DNA of 64,000 bases from the NCBI RefSeq assembly GCF_900104805.1, contig NZ_LT629751.1:3391001-3455000 (forward strand), in the 5' to 3' direction. The notes beneath the pieces are model-generated. The model ran no database searches, had not been told where the DNA came from, and was given only the letters and a program-made list of their open reading frames with translations. The position numbers and the translations under genes are program-made. The stretch is from Pseudomonas oryzae. GTDB lineage: Bacteria; Pseudomonadota; Gammaproteobacteria; Pseudomonadales; Pseudomonadaceae. Below are positions 17,631-25,748 of the stretch, piece after piece. How positions within the stretch are numbered: position 1 is the first letter of the stretch; the number at the start of each line of letters is the position of its first letter.

Positions 17631-17682
17631 AGGGTGCGCCGTGCGCACCATGGACACGCAGGAGGTGCGCACGGCGCACCCT
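17631..17682. repeat. Perfect 19-bp inverted repeat between hisA and hisF
   Basis: Arms agggtgcgccgtgcgcacc (17631-17649) and its exact complement (17664-17682) enclose a 14-base loop. The left end reads cgtagggt, the same terminal motif seen in the palindromic elements at 27741 and 41550. It lies inside the his transcription unit, in a spacer of 107 bases where related operons usually have much less. It could be a REP-like mobile palindrome, an RNA-stability hairpin, or both. Confidence 0.85.
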
Positions 17683-17693
17683 GCGCGCTCAGT

Positions 17694-18428
17694 TCACTGG
17701 AAACCGTCGCACAGCGCCTGGGCTTCGGCCACGTCGAGGGTGCCCTCGTAGATGGCGCGGCCGGTGATGGCGCCGACGATGCCCGGGTTGCGGGTGTCGA
17801 GCAGCTTCTGGATGTCGCCGAGGTTGTGGATGCCGCCGGAGGCGATCACCGGGATGCGGCTGGCGTTGGCCAGGGCCACGGTGGCCTCGACGTTGCAGCC
17901 CTGCATCATGCCGTCCTTGGCGATGTCGGTGTAGACGATCGCCGCCACGCCGTCGGCCTCGAAGCGCTTGGCCAGGTCGGTAGCCTGCACGCTGGAGACT
18001 TCGGCCCAGCCATCGGTGGCAACGAAGCCGTCCTTGGCGTCCAGGCCGACGATCACCTTGCCCGGGAACGCCTTGCAGGCTTCGGCGACGAACTCCGGCT
18101 GCTTGACCGCCTTGGTGCCGATGATCACGTAGCTGACCCCGGCCTTGACGTAGTGCTCGATGGTCTCCAGCGAGCGGATGCCGCCGCCGATCTGGATCGG
18201 CAGGTTGGGGTAGCGCCTGGCGATGGCGGTGACCACCTCGCCGTTGACCGGCTGGCCCTCGAAGGCGCCGTTGAGGTCGACCAGGTGCAGACGACGGCAG
18301 CCGCCCTCGACCCACTTGGCGGCCATCGCCACCGGGTCGTCGGAGAATACGGTGGCGTCGTCCATCAGGCCCTGGCGCAGACGCACGCAGGCGCCGTCCT
18401 TCAGATCGATTGCGGGGATGATCAGCAT
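17694..18428 (-). CDS. hisA: HisA, ProFAR isomerase
   Basis: TIM-barrel isomerase of 244 residues in histidine biosynthesis that converts ProFAR to PRFAR, the substrate of HisHF. The acid/base aspartates are present as Asp8 ([10 protein letters not shown]) and Asp130 (VGLDAKDG), and phosphate loops are seen in IGGGIRSLE and [10 protein letters not shown]. The start ATG has GAGG about ten bases upstream. It is separated from hisH by 216 bases and from hisF by 107. Confidence 0.97.
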   Translation of the reverse strand: MLIIPAIDLKDGACVRLRQGLMDDATVFSDDPVAMAAKWVEGGCRRLHLVDLNGAFEGQPVNGEVVTAIARRYPNLPIQIGGGIRSLETIEHYVKAGVSYVIIGTKAVKQPEFVAEACKAFPGKVIVGLDAKDGFVATDGWAEVSSVQATDLAKRFEADGVAAIVYTDIAKDGMMQGCNVEATVALANASRIPVIASGGIHNLGDIQKLLDTRNPGIVGAITGRAIYEGTLDVAEAQALCDGFQ

Positions 18429-18644
18429 TGCAATAATTCCTCTTGCTGGGCTCGCTTCAGGCGGTGAGCGAGCGCAGGCGAATCAAGAAGCCCGGAGCAC
18501 AGGAACCGGAATGTACACGAGTACATGAGGATGACTCGCTGCGCTCGCCCTTCGGGCCGTATTACATACGTTCGTCAGCGCAGCTGCCGTCCGAGCACCG
18601 CGCGACGCAGAGTCGGCAAGCGCAGCCGCCGACTGGAGTGAGAC
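18429..18644. other. 216-base spacer interrupting the his operon between hisH and hisA
   Basis: No credible gene is seen in either strand. A 6-bp stem ATGTAC/GTACAT with a 4-base loop lies at 18511-18526. Related GC-rich blocks, gagcgagcgcaggcg (18466-18480) and ctcgctgcgctcgcc (18535-18549), are roughly complementary. The stretch looks like an inserted repeat or a decayed element rather than a promoter; a second promoter for hisA-hisF cannot be excluded. Confidence 0.45.
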
Positions 18645-19283
18645 CTACCAGCGGCCGTTCCAGCCGACGAAGTTCTGCAGCAGCTGCAGGCCGTGGCTGT
18701 GGCTCTTCTCCGGGTGGAACTGCACGGCGAAGCGCGAGCCGTCGGCCAGTGCCGCGGCGAAGTCCTTGCCGTAGTGGCCGCGCCCGGCCACCTGTACCGG
18801 GTTGCCGGCCTCGACGTAGTAGCTGTGCACGAAGTAGAAGCGCCCGCCGTCGGGAATGTCGTGCCACAGCGGATGCTCGAGGCTCTGGAACACCTCGTTC
18901 CAGCCCATGTGCGGCACCTTGAGCGGCGCGCCGTCCTCGACCATGTCCTTGCCGAAGAAACGCACCCGACCGGGGAACAGGCCGATGCAGTCGACGCCGT
19001 CGTTCTCCTCGCTGTGCTCGAGCAGCGCCTGCATGCCGACGCAGATGCCGAGGAACGGGCGGTCCTGGCTGACCTCGCGGACCAGGGCGTCGAAGCCCAG
19101 GCGGCGGATCTCGGCCATGCAGTCGCGGATCGCGCCGACGCCGGGGAACACCACGCGGTCGGCCTCGCGGATCACCTGGGCGTCGCTGGTCACCAGCACG
19201 CGACCGGCGCCGACGTGCTCGAGCGCCTTGGCCACCGAGTGCAGGTTACCCATGCCATAGTCGATGACGGCGACGGTCTGCAT
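18645..19283 (-). CDS. hisH: HisH, glutaminase subunit of imidazole glycerol phosphate synthase
   Basis: Class I glutamine amidotransferase of 212 residues that supplies ammonia to HisF. The nucleophile cysteine is in FLGICVGMQ and the His-Glu pair in VQFHPEKS. The start ATG at 19283 shares its A with the hisB stop (TGATG), which is preferred over an in-frame GTG three codons upstream. The complex with HisF forms in the cytoplasm. Confidence 0.97.
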   Translation of the reverse strand: MQTVAVIDYGMGNLHSVAKALEHVGAGRVLVTSDAQVIREADRVVFPGVGAIRDCMAEIRRLGFDALVREVSQDRPFLGICVGMQALLEHSEENDGVDCIGLFPGRVRFFGKDMVEDGAPLKVPHMGWNEVFQSLEHPLWHDIPDGGRFYFVHSYYVEAGNPVQVAGRGHYGKDFAAALADGSRFAVQFHPEKSHSHGLQLLQNFVGWNGRW

Positions 19284-19876
19284 CACAGGCACCCCTTGGT
19301 CGACGGCATCTGTCCGGCCATGCGCGGGTCCAGTTCGACGGCCATGCGCAGGGCGCGGCCGAAGGCCTTGAACACCGTCTCGATCTGGTGGTGGGTGTTG
19401 CTGCCGCGCAGGTTGTCGATGTGCAGGGTCACCAGCGCGTGGTTGACGAAGCCCTGGAAGAATTCCTGGAACAGGTCGACATCGAAGCGGCCGACGCTGG
19501 CGCGGGTATAGGGCACGTGCATGGTCAGCCCGGGACGACCGGAGAAGTCCACCACCACGCGCGACAGCGCCTCGTCCAGCGGCACGTAGGAGTGGCCGTA
19601 GCGGGTCATGCCCTTCTTGTCACCGACCGCCCGGGCGAAGGCCTGGCCGAGGGTGATACCGACGTCCTCAACGGTGTGGTGGTCGTCGATGTGCAGGTCG
19701 CCCTTGCACTCGATGTCGAGGTCGATCAGCCCGTGGCGGGCGATCTGGTCGAGCATGTGCTCGAGGAAGGGTACACCGATGTCGAATCGGGCCTTGCCGG
19801 TGCCATCCAGGTTGATGGAAACCTTGACCTGGGTTTCCAGGGTGTTGCGCTCGACGGACGCCTTGCGTTCGGCCAT
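19283..19876 (-). CDS. hisB: HisB, imidazoleglycerol-phosphate dehydratase
   Basis: Manganese enzyme of 197 residues, monofunctional (no HisN-type phosphatase domain), the usual form in Pseudomonas. Metal-binding histidine clusters are visible: [27 protein letters not shown] and the later [15 protein letters not shown]. The start is the [12 protein letters not shown] position, with the frame open further upstream. It is the first gene of hisBHAF, with a perfect -10 element just upstream. Confidence 0.97.
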   Translation of the reverse strand: MAERKASVERNTLETQVKVSINLDGTGKARFDIGVPFLEHMLDQIARHGLIDLDIECKGDLHIDDHHTVEDVGITLGQAFARAVGDKKGMTRYGHSYVPLDEALSRVVVDFSGRPGLTMHVPYTRASVGRFDVDLFQEFFQGFVNHALVTLHIDNLRGSNTHHQIETVFKAFGRALRMAVELDPRMAGQMPSTKGCL

Positions 19877-19913
19877 TGCCAGCTCCACAGAATCACGGGC
19901 GGATTGAGCGCGC

Positions 19914-19919
19914 ATTATA
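19914..19919 (-). promoter_or_regulatory. -10 element of the his operon promoter
   Basis: The minus strand reads TATAAT here, 38 bases before the hisB start codon, in the divergent region shared with the PanZ-like gene. No good -35 hexamer is found at 16-18 bases, so the promoter may depend on an activator or on a weak -35. Confidence 0.6.
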
Positions 19920-20022
19920 GGCCGGGGCCAGCTTGCCGGGCTACCGCGCCGGCTGTGGCACAGGTCGGAGCACGCGGCGGGCAAAAGGCATAAGATGCGC
20001 CCATCGTTCGAAGGAGAACCCC

Positions 20023-20427
20023 ATGCCCGTCATCGTCGAAGCCGTCGTCCAGCCCAGCGCGCAGGACCGTACCGACCTGGAGAAGATCTACGCCGACGCC
20101 CCCGCCTGGCTGCTGGCTCCGCATGCCGACGCCGCCGGCCTGATCGACGCCGGCCTGGCCCGCGGCTGCCTGATCGCCGGCCGCTTCAACGACCGCCTGC
20201 TCGGCGCCGCCTGGCTGGAGCAGGCCGCCGACGGCTGGCGCCTGGCGCACATCTGCGTGCGCAAGATCACCCGCGGCCGCGGCGTCGGCCAGCGCCTGAT
20301 CGCCGCGGCCCGCCAGCGCGCCGCCGACACCTGCCAGCCGCTGGCGCTGCTGGCGCCGCGCAACCATCTGGAGGTGCAGGCCCTGGCCCGGCGCCTCGAC
20401 CTGCCGGTCATCGATCCGGCCGACTGA
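20023..20427 (+). CDS. panZ: PanZ-like GNAT-family acetyl-CoA sensor
   Basis: GNAT-fold protein of 134 residues. It resembles E. coli PanZ (PanM) in [16 protein letters not shown] near the N-terminus, [14 protein letters not shown] in the middle and the acetyl-CoA loop [15 protein letters not shown]. In E. coli PanZ binds acetyl-CoA and promotes maturation of, and feedback on, aspartate decarboxylase PanD for pantothenate synthesis. Whether this protein does the same is inferred from similarity, and panD is not in the window. AAGGAG lies upstream of the ATG at 20023. It is divergent from hisB and reads toward asmA. Confidence 0.82.
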   Translation: MPVIVEAVVQPSAQDRTDLEKIYADAPAWLLAPHADAAGLIDAGLARGCLIAGRFNDRLLGAAWLEQAADGWRLAHICVRKITRGRGVGQRLIAAARQRAADTCQPLALLAPRNHLEVQALARRLDLPVIDPAD

Positions 20428-20548
20428 GCCGCCGCGCGGGAACCATCCCCGCGCCCTGCCCCTCCAATCCTGCCGAACCCCTGGCGCCAGCACGCCGGGG
20501 GCGCCTTATACTTCGCCTGCTCCCGCACCGCACAAGGACTCGTCCGCC

Positions 20549-22780
20549 ATGAAAGCCTTCGGCAAGTTTCTCGGCCTGCTCCTGCTCGGCCTGCTGCTGG
20601 TCATAGTCGCGCTGGGCTTCGCCCTCACCCACCTGCTCGACCCCAACGACTACAAGGACGAGATCCGCCAGCTGGCCCGCGACAAGGCCGGCGTCGAACT
20701 CGAACTCAAGGGCGAGATCGGCTGGAGCCTGTTCCCCTGGCTCGGCCTCGAGCTGCACGACACCCGCGTGGCCAGCCTCGCCACGCCGCAGCAGCCGCTG
20801 GCCGACATCGGCATGCTCGGCCTCTCGGTGCGCGTGCTGCCGCTGCTGCGTCGCGAGGTGCAGATGAGCGACATCCGCATCGACGACCTCAGCCTGCATC
20901 TCAGCCGCGACGCCCAGGGCCGCGGCAACTGGCAGGATCTCGGCCGCCCGGCGCAGCCGGCGCCGAACGGCAAGGACCAGCCGGCGCCCAGCGCGCCGGC
21001 CACCACCCCGGCGGCGGAGCCCGCCGAGAATGCCGGCCCGACGCTCAAGCTGGACATCGACAGCCTGGCGATGAGCAACGCGCGCATCGACTACCGCGAC
21101 GAAAAGAGCGGGCAGAGCTTCACTCTCGAGGGCATCGACCTGCGCACCGGGGCGATCCGCGAGGGCGCGGCCATCCCGCTGACCCTCAAGGGCTACTTCG
21201 GCACCAACCAGCCGCTGCTGCGCGCGCGCGGCGAGCTGACCGCCAGCCTGCGCTTCGACACCGCGCTCAAGCGCTACCTGCTGGAGGACGCCAACCTCAA
21301 GGGCGAGCTGTCCGGCGCGCCGCTGGCCAACCAGACCCTGGCCTTCAGCGCCCACGGCCAGCTGCTCGCCGACCTCGCCGCCCAGGTCGCCGAATGGAAC
21401 AGCCTCAAGCTCACCGCCAACCAGCTCAGTGCCCTCGGCGAGCTGAAGGTGCGCGACCTGGACAAGACTCCGCAGCTGGAAGGCGGCCTGTCGATCGCCG
21501 AGTTCGACCTGCGCGCCTTTCTCGAGGGCCTCGGCCAGCAGCTGCCGGCGATGGCCGACGGCAACAGCCTGCGCCGGGTCGCCCTGGCCACCGGCCTGGC
21601 CGCCACGCCGAGCAGCCTGACCCTGCAGGATCTCAAGCTGCAGCTCGACGGCAGCAACCTCGGCGGCCAGCTGGCGATCGCCGACTTCAGCCGCCGCAGC
21701 CTGCGCGCCCAGCTGCAGGGCGACCGTCTCGACCTCGACCGCTACCTGCCACCGCCGGCCAAGGAGGCGGACGCCGCCAGCGCCACGCGCAAGGCCGAGG
21801 TTGCCGGCAGCAGCCAGGCCGCCGGCAACGGCAGCACCCCGCTGCCCGACAAGCCGACCAGCCACGCCTGGAGCGACGCGCCACTGCTGCCGCTGGAGGC
21901 GCTGCGCCAGCTGGATGCCGACGTGGCCCTGAACATCAACCAGCTCACCCTGCGCAAGCTGCCGCTGCAAGGCACCAGCCTCAAGCTCAGGGCGCGGGGC
22001 GGCCAGCTCGCCCTCGACGAGCTGAGCGCCGGCCTGTTCGACGGCCGCATCGAGCTCGCCGGCCGCCTCGACACGCGCAGCGACACCCCGCAACTGCAGT
22101 TCGCCCCCAAGCTCAGCGACATCCCGCTGGAGCGCCTGCTGACCACCCTCAAGCCGCAGGAGAAGGCGCCGCTGCGCGGCAACCTGCAGCTCGACGGCCA
22201 GCTCGAGGCCCGCGGCAACAGCGAGAAGGCGCTGATCGACAGCCTCGGCGGCAACGCCAGCTTCATCATCGACAACGGTGCGCTGGCCGACGCCAACCTC
22301 GAGCAGCAGCTGTGTCGCGGCATCGCCACCCTCAACCGCAAGGTGCCGACCCGCGAGTTCACCGACAAGGACACCCCGCTGCGCGAACTGCGCGGCAGCC
22401 TGCAGCTGCGCAATGGCGTGGCCAGCAACCAGGACCTGCGCGCGCGCATCCCCGGCCTGACCGTCAACGGCAAGGGCGACATCGACCTGCGCGTGCTTGG
22501 CCTCGACTATCGCCTGGGCGTGGTCCTCGAGGGCGACCAGCGCGAGATGCCCGACCCGGCCTGCCAGGTCAACGAGCGCTACGTCGGCCTGGAGTGGCCG
22601 GTGCGCTGCCGCGGCCCGCTGGAGCTGGGCGCCAAGGCCTGCCGCCTCGACCAGGACGGCCTGGGCAAGATCGCCGCGCAGCTGGCCGGCGAGAAGCTGA
22701 CCGAGAAGCTCGACGAGAAACTCGGCGACAAGGTCAGTCCGGAACTCAAGGACGCGCTGAAGAACCTGTTCCAGCGCTGA
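20549..22780 (+). CDS. asmA: AsmA-family inner-membrane-anchored lipid transport/assembly protein
   Basis: Protein of 743 residues with one N-terminal membrane helix (FLGLLLLGLLLVIVALGFAL). The AsmA signature follows (DPNDYKDEIRQLARDKAGVE and WSLFPWLGLELHDTRV), then long beta-rich repeats typical of bridge-like lipid transfer proteins. A Pro/Ala-rich insert lies near residues 135-160 and a Ser/Thr-rich one near 405-440. The C-terminal AsmA domain contains ALIDSLGGNASFIIDNGAL. It probably sits in the periplasm and affects phospholipid movement to the outer membrane. A tatact at 20507-20512 could be its -10. It precedes mutY, as in Pseudomonas. Confidence 0.93.
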   Translation: MKAFGKFLGLLLLGLLLVIVALGFALTHLLDPNDYKDEIRQLARDKAGVELELKGEIGWSLFPWLGLELHDTRVASLATPQQPLADIGMLGLSVRVLPLLRREVQMSDIRIDDLSLHLSRDAQGRGNWQDLGRPAQPAPNGKDQPAPSAPATTPAAEPAENAGPTLKLDIDSLAMSNARIDYRDEKSGQSFTLEGIDLRTGAIREGAAIPLTLKGYFGTNQPLLRARGELTASLRFDTALKRYLLEDANLKGELSGAPLANQTLAFSAHGQLLADLAAQVAEWNSLKLTANQLSALGELKVRDLDKTPQLEGGLSIAEFDLRAFLEGLGQQLPAMADGNSLRRVALATGLAATPSSLTLQDLKLQLDGSNLGGQLAIADFSRRSLRAQLQGDRLDLDRYLPPPAKEADAASATRKAEVAGSSQAAGNGSTPLPDKPTSHAWSDAPLLPLEALRQLDADVALNINQLTLRKLPLQGTSLKLRARGGQLALDELSAGLFDGRIELAGRLDTRSDTPQLQFAPKLSDIPLERLLTTLKPQEKAPLRGNLQLDGQLEARGNSEKALIDSLGGNASFIIDNGALADANLEQQLCRGIATLNRKVPTREFTDKDTPLRELRGSLQLRNGVASNQDLRARIPGLTVNGKGDIDLRVLGLDYRLGVVLEGDQREMPDPACQVNERYVGLEWPVRCRGPLELGAKACRLDQDGLGKIAAQLAGEKLTEKLDEKLGDKVSPELKDALKNLFQR

Positions 22781-22801
22781 CCCCACGCCCTGTGGGGGCG
22801 A

Positions 22802-22838
22802 AATCGACCGCCATGGCCCTGTACCATGGCGGTCGATT
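22802..22838. repeat. 15-bp perfect inverted repeat between asmA and mutY
   Basis: Arms aatcgaccgccatgg (22802-22816) and ccatggcggtcgatt (22824-22838) match perfectly around a 7-base loop. The structure ends 20 bases before the chosen mutY start and includes an in-frame ATG at 22826 in its right arm. Just before it, cccca/tgggg forms a smaller hairpin. There is no T tract. It may be a weak terminator for asmA or may influence mutY translation. Confidence 0.8.
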
Positions 22839-22858
22839 GCCACTGCCGCGCCTTGCCG

Positions 22859-23944
22859 ATGACTGCCAACCTCCCCGCCCCCGACTTCGCCACCCGCGTG
22901 CTCGCCTGGTTCGACCGCCACGGCCGCCACGACCTGCCCTGGCAGCAGGACATCACCCCCTACCGGGTGTGGGTCTCGGAAATCATGCTGCAGCAGACCC
23001 AGGTCGCCACCGTGCTCGGCTACTACGCACGCTTCATGACCGCCCTGCCCACGGTGCAGGCGCTGGCAGCCGCCAGCGAGGACGAGGTGCTGCACCTGTG
23101 GACCGGCCTCGGCTACTACAGCCGCGCGCGCAACCTGCACAAGACCGCCAGGATCGTGGTCGCCGAGCACGGCGGCGAGTTCCCGCGCTCGGTGGAAGCG
23201 CTCGCCGAGCTGCCCGGCATCGGCCGCTCCACCGCCGGCGCCATCGCCAGCATCAGCATGGGTCTGCGCGCACCGATCCTCGACGGCAACGTCAAGCGCG
23301 TGCTGGCGCGCTACCTGGCGCAGGACGGCTATCCCGGCGAGCCCAAGGTGGCCGCCCAGCTGTGGGACGCCGCCGAGCGCCTCACCCCGCACTCAAGGGT
23401 CAACCACTACAGCCAGGCGATGATGGATCTGGGCGCCACCCTGTGCACGCGCAGCAAGCCGAGCTGCCTGCTCTGCCCGCTGGTAGCCGACTGCCGGGCG
23501 CACGCCCTCGGCCGCGCCACCGCCTACCCGCAGCCCCGGCCACGCAAGGAGCTGCCGCAGAAGCGCACGCTGATGCCGCTGCTGCACGACGGCGCCGGCG
23601 CCGTGCTGCTCTACCGGCGGCCGTCGAGCGGGCTGTGGGGCGGACTGTGGAGCCTGCCGGAACTGGACGGGCGCGCGCAGCTCGCCGAACTGGCCGCGCA
23701 GCACGGCCTCGAACTGGGCGCCGAGCAGGCGCTGGCACCGCTCGGCCACACCTTCAGCCACTTCCAGCTGCACATCGAACCGCTGCTGGTCGCCACCGCC
23801 GCCCAGGGACCGCGCGTGGCCGAAGGCGACTGGCTCTGGTATAACCTCGCCACCCCGCCGCGCCTAGGGCTCGCCGCCCCGGTGAAGAAGCTGCTCAAGC
23901 GCGCGGCCACCCTCCTCAACCCGACTCCAGGAGCGCCGCAATGA
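22859..23944 (+). CDS. mutY: MutY, adenine DNA glycosylase
   Basis: Base-excision repair enzyme of 361 residues that removes adenine mispaired with 8-oxoguanine. The catalytic region includes [10 protein letters not shown] (glutamate), the helix-hairpin-helix [12 protein letters not shown] and the aspartate in [12 protein letters not shown]. The [4Fe-4S] cysteines have the C-x6-C-x2-C-x5-C spacing ([17 protein letters not shown]). The C-terminal NUDIX-like domain that recognises 8-oxoG begins near residue 230. The start at 22859 agrees with other MutY N-termini; an ATG 11 codons upstream lies within a palindrome. It overlaps yggX by ATGA. Confidence 0.96.
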   Translation: MTANLPAPDFATRVLAWFDRHGRHDLPWQQDITPYRVWVSEIMLQQTQVATVLGYYARFMTALPTVQALAAASEDEVLHLWTGLGYYSRARNLHKTARIVVAEHGGEFPRSVEALAELPGIGRSTAGAIASISMGLRAPILDGNVKRVLARYLAQDGYPGEPKVAAQLWDAAERLTPHSRVNHYSQAMMDLGATLCTRSKPSCLLCPLVADCRAHALGRATAYPQPRPRKELPQKRTLMPLLHDGAGAVLLYRRPSSGLWGGLWSLPELDGRAQLAELAAQHGLELGAEQALAPLGHTFSHFQLHIEPLLVATAAQGPRVAEGDWLWYNLATPPRLGLAAPVKKLLKRAATLLNPTPGAPQ

Positions 23945-24213
23945 CCCGCATGGTGATGTGCCGCAAGTACCAAGAAGAACTCCCCGGCCTCGACCGTCCG
24001 CCCTACCCGGGCGCCCGGGGCGAGGACATCTTCAACCACATCTCGAAGAAGGCCTGGGACGAGTGGCAGAAGCACCAGACCATGCTGATCAACGAGCGCC
24101 GGCTGAACATGATGAACGGCGAGGACCGCAAGTTCCTGCAGGCCGAGATGGACAAGTTCTTCGCCGGCGAGGACTACGCGCAGGCCGAAGGCTACGTGCC
24201 GCCGAGCCCCTGA
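23941..24213 (+). CDS. yggX: YggX-type Fe(II)-trafficking / oxidative-damage protection protein
   Basis: Small cytoplasmic protein of 90 residues with the conserved [21 protein letters not shown]-terminus and the [15 protein letters not shown] segment. The family protects Fe-S clusters and is linked to iron handling; the conserved cysteine is at position 7. Its start overlaps the mutY stop (ATGA), so expression is coupled with that of the Fe-S protein MutY, the usual arrangement. Confidence 0.96.
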   Translation: MTRMVMCRKYQEELPGLDRPPYPGARGEDIFNHISKKAWDEWQKHQTMLINERRLNMMNGEDRKFLQAEMDKFFAGEDYAQAEGYVPPSP

Positions 24214-24227
24214 ACCTCGCTAAGCAC

Positions 24228-24288
24228 TTAAAAAAACTGATTTTTTCATCGTCGCCTGTTGACGTTGCGCCGGCAGAAAAGGTTTAAT
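24228..24288 (+). promoter_or_regulatory. Promoter of the tandem tRNA-Phe genes with AT-rich upstream element
   Basis: The -35 is TTGACG at 24259-24264 and the -10 is TTTAAT at 24283-24288, with 18 bases between. The G/C-rich sequence after the -10 (gccggccg) is the kind of discriminator linked to stringent control. An A7/T6 tract at 24230-24246 lies where an UP element would bind the alpha subunit. All this fits a strong stable-RNA promoter. Confidence 0.82.
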
Positions 24289-24301
24289 GCCGGCCGTTGT
24301 T

Positions 24302-24377
24302 GCCCAGGTAGCTCAGTTGGTAGAGCAGGGGATTGAAAATCCCCGTGTCGGCGGTTCGATTCCGTCCCTGGGCACCA
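24302..24377 (+). tRNA. tRNA-Phe (GAA), copy 1
   Basis: A 76-base cloverleaf: acceptor arm GCCCAGG pairing with CCTGGGC, D arm with GCTCAGTTGGTAGAGC, anticodon stem GGGGA/TCCCC with loop TTGAAAA, T arm with GGTTCGATTCC, discriminator A and an encoded CCA end. The anticodon GAA at 24335-24337 decodes phenylalanine. Confidence 0.98.
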
Positions 24378-24408
24378 CTCCTTCTCCGGGTGGTGCAGAC
24401 GACCCTTT

Positions 24409-24484
24409 GCCCAGGTAGCTCAGTTGGTAGAGCAGGGGATTGAAAATCCCCGTGTCGGCGGTTCGATTCCGTCCCTGGGCACCA
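24409..24484 (+). tRNA. tRNA-Phe (GAA), copy 2
   Basis: Identical over all 76 bases to the copy at 24302-24377, with encoded CCA. The two are separated by 31 bases and share one promoter and one terminator, so they form a two-gene transcript. Identity implies recent duplication or gene conversion. Confidence 0.98.
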
Positions 24485-24497
24485 CTGATTATCTACG

Positions 24498-24532
24498 GAA
24501 AGCCCCGGCCATGCGCCGGGGCTTTCTGTTTT
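24498..24532 (+). terminator. Rho-independent terminator of the tRNA-Phe transcript
   Basis: A 12-bp stem (gaaagccccggc at 24498-24509 with gccggggctttc at 24515-24526), a 5-base loop and a trailing tgtttt form a strong terminator 13 bases after the second tRNA. Confidence 0.9.
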
Positions 24533-24597
24533 CCGCCTCTGGAAAATCCCTCCGCACCGCTCCTCCATATCCACGCCCGGCGTAGCAACCGGCCCGC

Positions 24598-24972
24598 TCA
24601 CAGCCGGCGCAACGCCACCCAGGCCAGACCGGCGGCGACCGCCTCGAGCAGCAGAGCATACAGGTTGAAGGTCTGCTGCGCGCCACCGTCCAGCCCCAGG
24701 CCGAGCAGCCGGGCCAGTGCCGGCGCGGCGTTGACCAGCAGCATCAGCAGCAGCGCCGGGCGCAGCTGCCCTTCGCGCAGCGCCAGCAGCAGATAGAGCG
24801 CCAGGCCGATGGCGAGACCACCGTACCAGGCGCGCACATCGGTGACCGCCGCCGCTTCCATCGGCAGCAGTCCGCTGAGGTTGACCATCTCGTGGGGACG
24901 CAGCAGGCAGGCCAGCCCCCAGGCGGCGAGGAGGAAGGCCTGCACGATCAGCAGGAGGCGGGCGAGCAGCAT
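24598..24972 (-). CDS. DUF4345-type small membrane protein
   Basis: Hydrophobic protein of 124 residues with four predicted membrane segments (starting LLARLLLIVQAFLLAAWGLA). The conserved VRAWYGGLAIGLALYLL segment is typical of the DUF4345 family. The function is unknown. The ATG at 24972 has AGGGAG about seven bases upstream. It converges on the tRNA transcript and stands alone; the next gene on the same strand ends 160 bases upstream. Confidence 0.8.
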   Translation of the reverse strand: MLLARLLLIVQAFLLAAWGLACLLRPHEMVNLSGLLPMEAAAVTDVRAWYGGLAIGLALYLLLALREGQLRPALLLMLLVNAAPALARLLGLGLDGGAQQTFNLYALLLEAVAAGLAWVALRRL

Positions 24973-25132
24973 GAAAATCTCCCTGAAGGCGGCTGAAACC
25001 GGCAAACCCGGGCCGGCCTGCCACGAGCATAGGCGCCAATGGCAGCCTGCGCTGCACCACGGGGGCCGGGGTCACTGCAGTAGAGACCCGCGCGGCGCCA
25101 AGAGATTCCCCGCTCAGGAGTCGCGCGCCAAC

Positions 25133-25744
25133 CTAGCTCGCGCAGGCGCCCAGCAGGCGCTGCAGCTCGGCGCAGTCGCGGGCGAACAGGTCGGTCAGCT
25201 CCGGCCAGGGATTTTCCGGGTGGTTGACCAGCACGCTGCGCGCGCCGGCGGCGCGTGCGCAGGACAGGTCGTGGACGAAGTCGCCGACCATCGCCAGCGC
25301 CTCCGGCGCCACCTGCCAGCGCTCGGCGATCTGCAGCAGGCCATGCGGCTGCGGCTTGGGCGGCGCCTCGTCGCGGCCGAGGATGTCGTGCACCGCGAAG
25401 CAGTCGAGCAGGCCGATCGCCTCCAGGGTGACCAGTGCCAGCGGCCGCGCGTTGCGGGTAAGGATGCCCAGCCGGCAGCCCTGCCCGTGCAGTGCGCGCA
25501 CCAGCGCGGCGGCGCCCGGCGCCGGGCGCGCCGCCGCGGCCAGCTCGCGCTCGTGGGCGAGCAGCCAGGCGTGCTTGGCCGCCGCCTCGGCGGCCGGCAG
25601 CGCGGCGAGATGGGCGAGAATGTCGGCCTGCGCGGGAATGTCCAGCGCCCGGCGGATCGCCGCGAAGTCGTGCACGGCGATGGTCAGGGTGCCGTCCATG
25701 TCGAACACCCAGTGGCGCAGCCGCGCCGCCTCGCGCCCGTCCAT
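25133..25744 (-). CDS. HAD-superfamily phosphatase
   Basis: Protein of 203 residues with all HAD motifs: motif I FDMDGTLT (nucleophile and acid aspartates), motif II GILTRNA, motif III lysine in PPKPQPHGL, and motif IV VGDFVHDLSCARAAG. The helical cap between motifs I and II places it in subfamily IA with the phosphoglycolate and nucleotidase-like enzymes. The substrate cannot be read from sequence. Its start lies four bases after the tesB stop, so the two are probably one operon. Confidence 0.87.
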   Translation of the reverse strand: MDGREAARLRHWVFDMDGTLTIAVHDFAAIRRALDIPAQADILAHLAALPAAEAAAKHAWLLAHERELAAAARPAPGAAALVRALHGQGCRLGILTRNARPLALVTLEAIGLLDCFAVHDILGRDEAPPKPQPHGLLQIAERWQVAPEALAMVGDFVHDLSCARAAGARSVLVNHPENPWPELTDLFARDCAELQRLLGACAS

Positions 25745-25748
25745 CGCC

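Noticed and set aside
20408..23392. A 994-codon open frame antisense to asmA and mutY
   Set aside because: Same GC artefact, with Val/Ala/Gly/Gln-rich sequence and no domain; both genes on the plus strand are well supported.
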